A stretch of DNA of 64,000 nt from Singulisphaera acidiphila DSM 18658 (GTDB lineage: Bacteria; Planctomycetota; Planctomycetia; Isosphaerales; Isosphaeraceae). Every line of letters starts with the position of its first letter. The first letter of the stretch is position 1. The stretch covers positions 124,001 through 188,000 of the forward strand of contig NC_019892.1 in the NCBI RefSeq assembly GCF_000242455.2. Reading direction: 5' to 3'. The position numbers and the translations under genes are program-made. Shown in pieces: positions 7,874 to 15,884 of this stretch. A model generated the notes under the pieces. That model ran no database searches, had not been told where the DNA came from, and was given only the letters and a program-made list of their open reading frames with translations.

Positions 7874-9556
7874 ATGGCGAAATCGGGCGTGGCGACCCGG
7901 CACCTGCACACGCTCTTCAAGGTGGGAGCGGTTGGGGGACTGTCGGATGGACAGTTGCTGGAGCGGTTTGTGACCCGTCAGGGCGAGGCGGCCGAGACGG
8001 CGTTCGCAATCCTGGTCGAGCGGCACGGGCCGATGGTCCTGGGGGTCTGTCGCCGTACCTTGGCCAATCCAGGCGATGCCGAGGACGCCTTCCAGGCCAC
8101 CTTTCTGGTGCTGGTCAAGAAGGCCAAGACAGTGCGGGTAGACGACTCGCTCGGGCGGTGGCTCTATGGAGTGGCTTGCCGCGTGGCCGCGCGGGCCAGG
8201 ACTGGGGTCCTTCGCAGACAAGCCCGGGAAGGGGACAGGCTCGTGGATCGCCAGGGCCCGACCTTGGATTCAGGCTGTCTGGATCTTCGCCGGGTGCTCG
8301 ATGAAGAGTTGAACCGGTTGCCCGAGAAGTACCGGGCGCCGGTGGTGCTCTGTTATCTGGAGGGCCTGACCCACGAGTTGGCCGCAGAGCGGCTCGGTTG
8401 GCCCGTCGGGACGGTTCGAGGGCGTTTGTCGCGGGCTCGTGAGCGATTACGGACCCGGCTCTCGAGCCGAGGCCTGGCCCCAACCGCCGCCGGGCTCTGG
8501 GAGTTCCCGACTCCAACACCGACAGAGGCCGTTTCCCACGCCTTAATTGAGGAGACAGTCCAGGCCGCGATGCAGTACGCGACGGCCCGCCTCGCCGTGG
8601 GGGGGATCTCGACGGCAGTGGCCGTTTTGACCGAAGGAGCGTTCAAGACCATGGTCCTGACCAAACTGAAGACGTCCGTTACGCTATTGTCCGCAATGGT
8701 AGCAGCCTCCATGATTGCGCCGGCCTTCCTCGCGGCATCCGACCCGCAGTCAGTGGGCCGAGAACAGCCCGCAACGACTGTGGGGAAGAACGAGGTGCGG
8801 AAGCCTTCCAAAACGAAGAACGAGGCCACCGAGACAGCGATCAGGGCGTTCGGTCCCACGCACTGGAGCGCCAATCCAGCGCTGGCGGTGCGGTACTACA
8901 ACCACGAGCGCGGCTACTGGATGTATGCCGAGGAGTACGACCGGCTCAACGACGGCAAGCAATTGCGATTGCGCCGGTTCGCGCTTGTGACAAAGCCACG
9001 GAATGGCCAAGCACTCAAGACGGCGTCCAGCGACCAAGCGCTCATCGACCTCAGCCAGCCCTTGGGCGTGCCGAACACGTGGTCGCCGTTGAAGATCCTC
9101 CAGACGCGGCTCGAAGGAAACGTCCGGATCAACGACAGCCAGGGGACGCCCGATCCCGCCAACGACCTGGCGATCGGCCCCCTCCCCTATGCCGAGTTCG
9201 ACGAGACCTCCCTCAACATCCGCAGTGAGTCGGACGTCACGATCGAGGGGCGTGGCATGCGAATCACCGGCTCAGGACTTTCGATCCAGCTTTCCCCCAA
9301 GGACGAGACCGGAAAGGACCTCAGCATCGAATCACTAACAATCAAAAATAATGTAAAAATTGAAATCAAAGAATTGAATCACTCGAAAGTCGTACCCGAC
9401 CAACCCAAGGCCGCGAACGGACAAGGGGGCAGGCCCCAAGGCCTGCCCCCCGTTGATGGAGACGGATCGACGACGAAGGTCGATTCACTCCGCGACCGAG
9501 CCGATCAGGAGGTGACCTTCAGGTTCGCGGGGTCCCAACCGATGACGCGGCCCTGA
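7874..9556 (+). CDS. ECF sigma factor fused to a membrane anchor and an LptC-like extracytoplasmic domain
   Basis: A 560-residue protein. Residues ~25-100 are sigma-70 region 2 (ERHGPMVLGVCRRTL, DAEDAFQATFLVLVKKA). Residues ~130-185 are region 4 (LNRLPEKYRAPVVLCYLEGL, then a helix-turn-helix and GTVRGRLSRARERL). A hydrophobic segment at ~262-287 can cross the membrane. The segment at ~330-500 is rich in short beta strands (RLEGNVRIND, DVTIEGRGMRITGSGLSIQL, LTIKNNVKIEI), the style of LptC/LptA and OstA-like lipopolysaccharide-export proteins. The ATG at 7874 is chosen over 7841 because GAAGGA ends seven bases upstream. Planctomycetes have many ECF factors with C-terminal extensions. The last ~45 residues run through an intergenic-type hairpin and overlap the convergent gene by 52 bases, so the native end may be earlier. 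Confidence 0.85.
   Translation: MAKSGVATRHLHTLFKVGAVGGLSDGQLLERFVTRQGEAAETAFAILVERHGPMVLGVCRRTLANPGDAEDAFQATFLVLVKKAKTVRVDDSLGRWLYGVACRVAARARTGVLRRQAREGDRLVDRQGPTLDSGCLDLRRVLDEELNRLPEKYRAPVVLCYLEGLTHELAAERLGWPVGTVRGRLSRARERLRTRLSSRGLAPTAAGLWEFPTPTPTEAVSHALIEETVQAAMQYATARLAVGGISTAVAVLTEGAFKTMVLTKLKTSVTLLSAMVAASMIAPAFLAASDPQSVGREQPATTVGKNEVRKPSKTKNEATETAIRAFGPTHWSANPALAVRYYNHERGYWMYAEEYDRLNDGKQLRLRRFALVTKPRNGQALKTASSDQALIDLSQPLGVPNTWSPLKILQTRLEGNVRINDSQGTPDPANDLAIGPLPYAEFDETSLNIRSESDVTIEGRGMRITGSGLSIQLSPKDETGKDLSIESLTIKNNVKIEIKELNHSKVVPDQPKAANGQGGRPQGLPPVDGDGSTTKVDSLRDRADQEVTFRFAGSQPMTRP
9425..9450. terminator. 11-bp perfect hairpin, read through by the sigma-factor frame
   Basis: GGGGGCAGGCC (25-35 of this hundred) pairs exactly with GGCCTGCCCCC (40-50) around a CCAA loop. 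It looks like a terminator for the sigma gene or for the convergent oxidoreductase gene. It lies inside the sigma-factor frame, which suggests that the stop codon was originally further upstream. Confidence 0.45.
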
Positions 9557-10917
9557 CGATAGCTGTCGTTGCACAAGAGCGCGGGGGCCGCGGCGCGATA
9601 GCCGAAGACGGCATCTTCGTAGACCGGCTTCTTGTCGCGGACGGAGTTGAAGAAGTTGACGAAATGGTCGAACCGTTCGTCGTAGCCGTTGGGGACCACG
9701 AACTTCTCCGGCGTGCTCGCGCGTGGCTTCGGCTTGCCCTTGGCGGCCTCCTCCGCGAGGAATTTCTCGGCGAACGCCTTCTGCTGGGCGTTCGAGAAGG
9801 TGCGCACCGAGTTGTAGCCCTTGAGGACCTGGTCCGCCGTCGCCGTCTGGATCCCGGGCCCGCTCACGGTGAGCGAGGTGAAGCTGACGTTGATGACCCC
9901 TTCGCTGCCGACGAACCGGAAGTAGGTGTCACCGCCACCGCCGTCCGCGAAGTTGGTCTGGAGCGAGAGGGTGAACCCTGGGTGCACATCGGTCTGCGGG
10001 TAGTCGAGCAGCCCCATGATCACGTCGTAGACGTCGCGCCCATCCTTCCAGTATCGCAGGCCCCCCATCCCGGCGATCCGATTCGGCCCCAGGGAGCCAG
10101 TCGCGTGATGGATGCCGGTGAGGAGGTGGACGAACAGGTCGCCTGCAACCGCGGTCCCGTAATCCCAGTAGTTCCTCCAGCGGAAGAAGCGCACGGGGTC
10201 GAACGGCAGCTTGGGAGCCGTTCCCAGGAATCGGTCCCAATCCACCGTCTCGGGCGAGGCGTCGGTCGGGATCGAATACTGCCAGGCGCCCGTGTCGGAG
10301 TTGCGGTTGTACCGGGCCTCGACCGTGTTGATCTCGCCGATCGCCCCTTTCTTGATCAGATCCTTGACCTTGTCGTAAAGGAGCGAGCTGGCGTACTGGC
10401 TCCCCACCTGAAAGACAGCGCCGGTCTGCTTCTGGACGTCGATGACTTGCGGCCCTTCATCGACGATGCGGACCATCGGCTTTTCGCAATAGACGGCCTT
10501 GCCCGCCTTCATCGCGTCGATTGAAATCTGCGCGTGCCAGTGGTCAGGCACGCAGACGAGAACCGCATCAACGTCCTTGCGGGCGAGGATCTCGCGGTAG
10601 TCCAGGAAAGTCTCGACCTTGTCGCCGTAGACCTCTTTGGCGTGAACGCGCCGACCTTCATAGAGGTCCGACACGGCGACGAGCTCGACGCCGGGGACCT
10701 TCAGGGCGGTGTCGGTATCGATGAATCCGATAATGCCCATGCCGATCGTGGCGATCCGGATCCGGTCGTTCGGTCCCGCCGGCCGGGCTGGTTCCTGATC
10801 CCGGTTCAACGCATAGACGTTCTGGCTGAGCTTGGTCGTCGCCACGGCCGGAGCGGCCGAAGCCACGGCGGCTGACTTCAGAAACGACCGGCGCGACGGT
10901 TGGTCGGGTTTCGACAT
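9505..10917 (-). CDS. Gfo/Idh/MocA-family oxidoreductase with Tat leader
   Basis: A 470-residue NAD(P)-dependent dehydrogenase-like protein. It begins with a twin-arginine leader (SRRSFLKSAAVASAAPAVA), so it is probably exported folded. The Rossmann domain starts near residue 45 (IRIATIGMGIIGFIDTD) and continues with DAVLVCVPDHWHAQISIDAM and the family Lys-Pro motif (GKAVYCEKPM). The C-terminal half is the substrate-binding alpha/beta domain. The ATG at 10917 is preferred over a frame opening 162 bases earlier because the Tat leader starts there. Exported members of this family are very numerous in planctomycetes and probably act on sugars or sugar acids; the substrate cannot be inferred here. 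Its 3' end overlaps the convergent sigma gene. Confidence 0.92.
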   Translation of the reverse strand: MSKPDQPSRRSFLKSAAVASAAPAVATTKLSQNVYALNRDQEPARPAGPNDRIRIATIGMGIIGFIDTDTALKVPGVELVAVSDLYEGRRVHAKEVYGDKVETFLDYREILARKDVDAVLVCVPDHWHAQISIDAMKAGKAVYCEKPMVRIVDEGPQVIDVQKQTGAVFQVGSQYASSLLYDKVKDLIKKGAIGEINTVEARYNRNSDTGAWQYSIPTDASPETVDWDRFLGTAPKLPFDPVRFFRWRNYWDYGTAVAGDLFVHLLTGIHHATGSLGPNRIAGMGGLRYWKDGRDVYDVIMGLLDYPQTDVHPGFTLSLQTNFADGGGGDTYFRFVGSEGVINVSFTSLTVSGPGIQTATADQVLKGYNSVRTFSNAQQKAFAEKFLAEEAAKGKPKPRASTPEKFVVPNGYDERFDHFVNFFNSVRDKKPVYEDAVFGYRAAAPALLCNDSYRQGRVIGWDPANLKVTS

Positions 10918-11356
10918 GGTCTGCTCCAATGATTCCGGGGACCATCCTCTCGGCATTTCTGCTCCGATGAAGTTCCTTCCCGAAGGTTCGTCAAGGATCC
11001 AGCATACGGAGCCGCCAGGTCTTTCGGAAGGCGATCTTCCCGGGACCTCAACGGACTTCACACAACCAAATTCTCCCATTCACCAGTGCTCAATTAACAC
11101 AACTCCTTGAAGGCAACTCGGTCGCGGCAGGCTATGAATCTGGAAAATCCAAATAATAACATTGCTCAAAATTTCAGTTTTCTCAAGAGCTCCCTCTTTG
11201 CCCTCCGTGCCGGCAGAACAGAAAGGGCAAAGCGTCGCCCAAGCAATAAAAGCGTCTCGCGACCCTGAGTGCACGCGGCCTGGAGGAGACGTCCAGGTTG
11301 CCCTCGGGTATGATGGTTGAGAAGCATCATTCACGATGTCGCGCGGAGGACGACCG
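10918..11356. other. Intergenic region between divergent genes
   Basis: 439 bases separate the oxidoreductase start from the start of the small membrane protein gene. No coding signal was seen on either strand. The stretch near 11140-11180 is AT-rich (CCAAATAATAACATTGCTC) and is the likeliest place for promoters. Confidence 0.4.
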
Positions 11357-11776
11357 ATGAGTCGTGCCACCATCGACGCCGATTTCTCCGAAGTCGGCCC
11401 ACCCAAACCGTCAGGCTCATCCCGAGCTCGCTGGTTCATCCTGGGGGGCCTACTCATTCCGTTCACGGTCTTGAGCTACCTCGCGGTGAGCTCGGGTTCA
11501 CGGAACAACGTCAGCGACAGACCCGTGATCCTCACAGCCCTGGCGACGATTACCGGCCCATTCGTTGGGGCAATCGCACGTCACGGCCAGAATTGCTGCC
11601 TGTCCTTTTCCCTCACGCTTGCCGCGATGTCTGGCCCGATTCTGGCTCTCGGCCTGCTCGCCCAGTTGGTTCCGCTCAAACGGGGACTACAACTCGTGCG
11701 GCTCGTGCTCTGGACACTCGGCTGGTTCGTCTGGCTTTCTGCCGGCCAAGTCTCGTTCTTGCATGCCCTCTGCTGA
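11357..11776 (+). CDS. Small multi-pass membrane protein of unknown function
   Basis: A 139-residue protein with a polar N-terminal ~25 residues and then four predicted membrane segments: WFILGGLLIPFTVLSYLAV, PVILTALATITGPFVGAIA, CCLSFSLTLAAMSGPILAL and LVRLVLWTLGWFVWLSAG. The ATG at 11357 follows GGAGGACGACCG, a good ribosome site; an in-frame ATG 21 bases upstream lacks one. The gene stands alone, divergent from the oxidoreductase and followed by a hairpin. Similar short membrane proteins occur in Isosphaeraceae, but I know no function. No catalytic motif is visible. Confidence 0.7.
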   Translation: MSRATIDADFSEVGPPKPSGSSRARWFILGGLLIPFTVLSYLAVSSGSRNNVSDRPVILTALATITGPFVGAIARHGQNCCLSFSLTLAAMSGPILALGLLAQLVPLKRGLQLVRLVLWTLGWFVWLSAGQVSFLHALC

Positions 11777-11780
11777 CACT

Positions 11781-11804
11781 GGCCCCCCAAAAGTATGGGG
11801 GGTC
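11781..11804 (+). terminator. GC-rich hairpin directly after the small membrane protein gene
   Basis: GGCCCCCC and GGGGGGTC pair over 8 bp (one G-U) around an AAAAGTAT loop, starting five bases after the stop codon. No T-tract follows. Confidence 0.4.
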
Positions 11805-12114
11805 GGGCCGATCACCAAGCCCGATCAAGCGGCCTGGGGTCACTTATCGATTTTCAACTTCTCTTAGCTCCCCGCAACCTGGCGGCTTTGCCTCCCCTTG
11901 AGGCGGCAGATCCGATGGAAAGAGCTGTGAAGGGTTCACAGCTTCAGGGACATACCGGTGACAATGACGTGATGGGCGTCCGGGCAGCCTGTCCGGGACT
12001 CGCCCACGCCCGATCTCTCAAGCGACAACGCCCATCCCATCCTTGTAATATCGCGATACAGAACCGTGGTCCGGACCAGCGATCGATCCCTTCATCCTCC
12101 GCTCCGCCGCGCCC
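11805..12114. other. Non-coding gap
   Basis: About 310 bases between two convergent genes. Short open frames exist, but none has a ribosome site or family-like sequence. Nothing else was seen. Confidence 0.4.
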
Positions 12115-13524
12115 TCACTCCCTCACGATCAGGCCCAAGGCATTGACTTCCTTACCCGCGCGTCCCTGCAGGCCAACGGGGAGCTTGCCTTCGCTCGAGA
12201 CATCCCGGGGGCTCCCGCCCCTTTTGTCGCCCAGACAGGGCGAGGTATATGAGTCGGATGTGTCGAGGTGATCCCCCTCGATCCGCATGAAGACCAGCTC
12301 GAAGCCGTCGACCGTCAGCCCGGTGTGCGTGTTCACGGCCCCGACCGCGTAGCCCGGCTTGGCGATGGCTTTCACTTCCTTGCTCTGCAGCGAGCCATAC
12401 CGCTTGCCGTCGACAATCTTCCCCCCCACTCGGTAGACCGGCCGCACCGAGCTGATCTTCGGGCCACCAAACTTCATGATGTAGCTGACGTGGGCCCCGA
12501 CCAGCACACTGCCCTTCGGGGCGATGTCGTGGAAGCGGTCGTGATTCAGGCCGAAGAACTTGTCCGGAAGGGCGATCATCCCTTCGGGAAGCTCGGGCGC
12601 TTCGGGCAGTTGGTTCATCCGACCCAATTCCGGCATCTGCCCATGATTCCGCCTCAGGTTCTTCGCCTGCTGGGCCTCGAGCTGTTCGAACATCCTCTCC
12701 GCCCTCTTCTTCTGGGCGGCCATCATCTCCGGCGTCACCCTACGGATACCCAGGCTCTTCTCGATCAGCGTCGTGACCTTCTCCGTCTCGTCCTTCCGGA
12801 CCGCTTCCCATCCCGGGTCGCTCGCGTTGACGCTCAGCACGGCCAGTTTCGTCATGGATCCCTCGCCAGCCGGCAAGACCATCCTATAGACGACCATCGC
12901 AGTCTTCTTGCCCTCGAGGATGTGACCTAGGGGCTCGACCTTAGCCGCCTTGATGTCGGGAAGCACGGGCTTGCCCACGAATCCCTGCTTCATTGCAACG
13001 ATCTGCCCGGCGAGTTCGTCAAGCAGCGACATTTTCCAGTCCGTGCCGCTCCTGAGAAGGCTTGCGGCGTTCAGCCGATCGATGCTCATGCCATCCAGAT
13101 TCATCTTCGATCGATAGACGACATACGCCTTGTCCGTCCCTGCGAAGAAGTGGCCGACGACGTCGATGCGCGTGGTAGCCAGAGCCTTCTTCGCCTCCGG
13201 GGCCGACGTCGCCTTGCGGCATATCGCGGCGAAGATCTGAGGCGCGTCGAGGGCCTTCAGCGCCTCCGCGTCCTTGACGTCGAAGCCCTCCAGGAACTGA
13301 GCCTCCTTACCCGCTGTGATGGCCAGGTCGAGAATCTCAAGGACCGAGGCACGAATCTCCTCCAAGGTATCCGGGTGCATCGCCTTGACGAAGGTATCGA
13401 TCCGGCCGTGGTTCAACGCGCCCATAGCCCTGCTGACGACTTCTTCAGTCGTTTCCGCGGCCCACCCGGCGTGTGGATACAGAGTCATCAGTACGACCGT
13501 CAGCAAAGGCGAGATTCGTTTCAT
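12115..13524 (-). CDS. Secreted protein of unknown function with planctomycete-type C-terminal beta domain
   Basis: A 469-residue protein with a clear signal peptide (MKRISPLLTVVLMTLYPHAGWAAE, cut after AWA or nearby). Residues ~25-215 are helical and then mixed, with VVGHFFAGTDKAYVVYRSKM resembling a DUF3828/NTF2-like fold seen in exported bacterial proteins. A charged helical linker (~255-300) follows. The last ~130 residues (GLTVDGFELVFMRIEGDHLD, SYTSPCLGDKRGG, LQGRAGKEVNALGLIV) match a Gly-rich C-terminal beta domain that I have seen at the end of many exported planctomycete proteins. The fold looks lectin-like, but that is an inference. No catalytic residues are recognisable. The gene is monocistronic. 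Confidence 0.75.
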   Translation of the reverse strand: MKRISPLLTVVLMTLYPHAGWAAETTEEVVSRAMGALNHGRIDTFVKAMHPDTLEEIRASVLEILDLAITAGKEAQFLEGFDVKDAEALKALDAPQIFAAICRKATSAPEAKKALATTRIDVVGHFFAGTDKAYVVYRSKMNLDGMSIDRLNAASLLRSGTDWKMSLLDELAGQIVAMKQGFVGKPVLPDIKAAKVEPLGHILEGKKTAMVVYRMVLPAGEGSMTKLAVLSVNASDPGWEAVRKDETEKVTTLIEKSLGIRRVTPEMMAAQKKRAERMFEQLEAQQAKNLRRNHGQMPELGRMNQLPEAPELPEGMIALPDKFFGLNHDRFHDIAPKGSVLVGAHVSYIMKFGGPKISSVRPVYRVGGKIVDGKRYGSLQSKEVKAIAKPGYAVGAVNTHTGLTVDGFELVFMRIEGDHLDTSDSYTSPCLGDKRGGSPRDVSSEGKLPVGLQGRAGKEVNALGLIVRE

Positions 13525-13905
13525 TACCAGTACCTTGGACGTAAGTTATTGCTAAATTTGGACCTTAGCCAGAGCCGTTCTTGGCTATCGATGCAGACCC
13601 ATGCACCCCTCCAGCCCTCGACAGCATAAGGATAGTTCGCGATGCAAGCGATCGAAACTCGGGCCAACAAGCCGAGGATCACGATACTTCCGACTTCGGT
13701 ATTGGCTTCGGGCAGCCGGACAAGTTCGGGCATGGCAGCCCCTTGTGGATGATGGGGCCGCCAGAGTATGACAGGTGGGCGCGGCGGAGGCGAGACTCAG
13801 CCGTTTGCCAGAGCAACCCATGTCGGCGCGTGATCGCTCGTTTTCTCCATCGCCCGAACGTCCCGTTCCACGCCGGCCGTCTCCAGCCTCTTCGCCAACC
13901 CCATG

Positions 13906-14043
13906 GGGAGGTCAGCGGCCAAGCACCTAAAGTGGGTAAGACGGAAAACCTGGCGAATGCATCTGATAGCCTGACATCTTATAATTAATATATAATTATT
14001 CTCAAAGATTTCCCAACTGAGGTGCCTGGCCACTTGAGCCCCT
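13906..14043 (+). mobile_element. MITE-like element, copy A
   Basis: A 138-bp element related to 15690-15825. The first ~62 bases differ at 6 positions and the last 31 bases are identical, while the AT-rich centre has diverged. The ends are imperfect inverted repeats: the left end reads GTCAGCGGCCAAGCACCTAA and the reverse complement of the right end reads CTCAAGTGGCCAGGCACCTC. It has no coding capacity. Small size, terminal inverted repeats and several copies fit a miniature inverted-repeat transposable element. Confidence 0.7.
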
Positions 14044-14044
14044 A

Positions 14045-14080
14045 TTCCGTCAATTCCGACATCCGACTGAATTGACGGAA
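14045..14080. repeat. Perfect 12-bp inverted repeat beside element A
   Basis: TTCCGTCAATTC (14045-14056) and GAATTGACGGAA (14069-14080) flank a 12-base loop. It begins two bases after element A. It could be an RNA hairpin, a protein-binding site or the end of another element. Confidence 0.5.
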
Positions 14081-14317
14081 GCAACCGACCCCTGGAATCG
14101 CCCAGGATGCCCCCGAACGCGTCGGCGCCGTTGAGGCGGGGAAAAAGAGGAGGCCGGCGGCACGAACGATTCTGGGCATCCTGGCGGTTCTGGTGAGACC
14201 AATGGCCCGATCGCGACCCGCTGGGGAATCTCATTGTAAGGCCAGCCGGGAAATAGAAAAGCGGCCAAGGGTCACCCCTAGCCGCTCTCCTCGGTCCTGG
14301 AAATGCAGCAACCTTCT

Positions 14318-14893
14318 TTACCAGTGGACCATTTTCCCAGGAGTTTTCGGGTTGCCGTAGCCTTTCACATAGGTGAGGACTCCATCAGCCCAGGTATATT
14401 CCTCATAGTAGGAATTGGCGATCTGGGCATCAGCGGTGACCTTGGGCCAGACCTTCAGCCTAATCCCCCAGCCTCCAGGAATGGGGGTAACGTTGTAGAC
14501 AAAGGCCGACCATCCGCAGGTCTTAAAGCGAAAGTCGCCCTCATCCACCCATTTGAAGAATTGGACGCGATCGGGAGGCACAGGACGCTCGCGGAGCATA
14601 ATGGCCGTAGCCTGCTCGAAGAGCTTGTCCTCTTGCGGCGTACGTGCCTTAACTTCCGCTCGGATTGGGGCTGGCTCGATGGTATAGAGACGAGCCGGGT
14701 CATTGTTGTCCCCTTGGAATTTGGCGACTTGCTCCGGGGTGGGAATGAGTGCTTCTCGAGGCATAAGGACTGGGACTTGCGGCGTGAGTTTGCGTTTCTT
14801 TATCGTGCTTTTGCTCGGAGCGGAAGCCACCAAGTAACCGCATGTCAGGAGCATTCCGAGTGCCCCGATGACGAGAATCTTGTTTCTCTTCAT
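14318..14893 (-). CDS. Secreted hypothetical protein
   Basis: A 191-residue protein. The N-terminus KRNKILVIGALGMLLTCG is a signal peptide or membrane anchor. The remainder is soluble: a proline-rich segment (TPQVPVLMPREALIPTPEQV), a helical middle, and a beta-rich C-terminal domain with FKWVDEGDFRFKTCGWSAFV, GGWGIRLKVWPKV and EEYTWADGVLTYVKG. A good AGGAG lies eight bases before the ATG. It is the last of three small same-strand genes (15607 to 14318), with 15 bases to the upstream gene. I do not recognise the family. Confidence 0.7.
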   Translation of the reverse strand: MKRNKILVIGALGMLLTCGYLVASAPSKSTIKKRKLTPQVPVLMPREALIPTPEQVAKFQGDNNDPARLYTIEPAPIRAEVKARTPQEDKLFEQATAIMLRERPVPPDRVQFFKWVDEGDFRFKTCGWSAFVYNVTPIPGGWGIRLKVWPKVTADAQIANSYYEEYTWADGVLTYVKGYGNPKTPGKMVHW

Positions 14894-14908
14894 GCTCAGG
14901 CTCCTGTG

Positions 14909-15397
14909 TTATTCGCACTGCCATTGTGTAGCGCTTTTCTTCCTCTTCATGATCGTCCACTCACCAAGAGGCATTTCCAAGGTCTCACCACAAGGAGTGG
15001 AATAGAGAATCCGAAACGCTTGGGTTGCGGAGAAGAAGACGTTTTCCTCCGGGAGAGCGGCGAAAGCATCTGCATCAGCCATCGACCCTACCTCATCGTA
15101 AATTACCGCGTCAACGAGATTCAACGTACTCCCAGGAGCATTGGGGTGCCAATCCTTGTCCTTAAGCTGTTCCCCATTGACGACTTGATTCGTCAACTTC
15201 TGCTGCACCAAACCGGCCATGTCTATACCGCAGGGATCCTCCCCGGTGTATACCTGGAGTCTCGCAACTATTGAGCCGGGGTTGGAGACGAGGACATGTA
15301 AGCCGTACTCGTCGAGATAGTCGTCGGCCTTGGCGATGGTGATCGTCTTCATCTTGGTTGTTTTTGGTGGAGCAGGTTCTTCCGGACCAGGCGTCAT
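14909..15397 (-). CDS. Hypothetical protein, middle gene of a small cluster
   Basis: A 162-residue protein starting MTPGPEEPAPP, then TKMKTITIAKADDYLDEYG, which looks like a short beta strand and helix. No signal peptide or metal motif is seen, although Cys residues occur near Asp and Glu (GEDPCGIDMAG, STPCGETLEMP). An in-frame TTG start 15 bases upstream is possible; neither has a clear ribosome site. The gene lies between two other small genes on the same strand with spacers of 15-25 bases, so the three are probably one transcript. The family is not recognised. Third-position GC is lower than in the core genes of this window. Confidence 0.55.
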   Translation of the reverse strand: MTPGPEEPAPPKTTKMKTITIAKADDYLDEYGLHVLVSNPGSIVARLQVYTGEDPCGIDMAGLVQQKLTNQVVNGEQLKDKDWHPNAPGSTLNLVDAVIYDEVGSMADADAFAALPEENVFFSATQAFRILYSTPCGETLEMPLGEWTIMKRKKSATQWQCE

Positions 15398-15421
15398 ATA
15401 CAAATTCGTCAAGACATAATT

Positions 15422-15607
15422 TTATGTTCCAGTAATATTAAAATGTGCAGTATAATTCTTGATATTGGCGATTATAAAGCCTTTAACAAAACAATCGTCG
15501 ATCTTTCTTGACATCCACCACTCTGGAGTATCGATATCAATATAATTATTTGGCAACAATGTATACTCTCGTCCGAGAATCGGTGGATCTGGAGTAACGG
15601 GCGTCAT
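15422..15607 (-). CDS. Small hypothetical protein, first gene of the cluster
   Basis: A 61-residue protein beginning MTPVTPDPPILGREYTLLP, with a Trp-rich middle (DTPEWWMSRKIDDCFVKG). Its MTPxxP start resembles that of the next gene. A longer frame opens with GTG at 15682, only eight bases from mobile-element copy B, so the original 5' end may have been altered by the insertion. AT content and codon use (ATA, ATT, AAT) differ from the neighbouring core genes, suggesting acquired or decaying DNA. Function unknown. Confidence 0.4.
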   Translation of the reverse strand: MTPVTPDPPILGREYTLLPNNYIDIDTPEWWMSRKIDDCFVKGFIIANIKNYTAHFNITGT

Positions 15608-15689
15608 GATGATGGACGTCACCGTCGCCCACGCAAGTGGTAAATGTGGCTTCGTGACGTGATCGGCCCCGGCAATGTCCACGGAGACA

Positions 15690-15825
15690 GGGAGGTCAGT
15701 GGCAAGGCACCTAAAGTGGGTAAAATGGAAAACCTGGTGAATGCATCTGATGTCAGCGACTGAGCACTTATCCTCACAGATTCTCTCAGGCCTACCAACT
15801 GAGGTGCCTGGCCACTTGAGCCCCT
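15690..15825 (+). mobile_element. MITE-like element, copy B
   Basis: A 136-bp element in the same orientation as copy A. Left inverted repeat at about 15690-15720 (GGAGGTCAGTGGCAAGGCAC onward), right at 15801-15825 (GAGGTGCCTGGCCACTTGAG onward). Its last 31 bases are identical to copy A. With copy A it brackets the three small genes at 14318-15607. Confidence 0.7.
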
Positions 15826-15884
15826 CCGAAAATAGGGGTTGCTTGCCCGATAAACCGGGAATGCAAATAAGATATCGTTGATGT

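Larger units (their letters stand above)
13525..14317. other. Long gene-free region holding mobile-element copy A and a hairpin
   Basis: 793 bases between two minus-strand genes. The left part (13525-13900) shows no convincing gene on either strand. The right part holds a 138-bp repeat element (13906-14043) and, immediately after it, a perfect 12-bp hairpin (14045-14080). The rest up to 14317 shows nothing recognisable. Confidence 0.5.
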
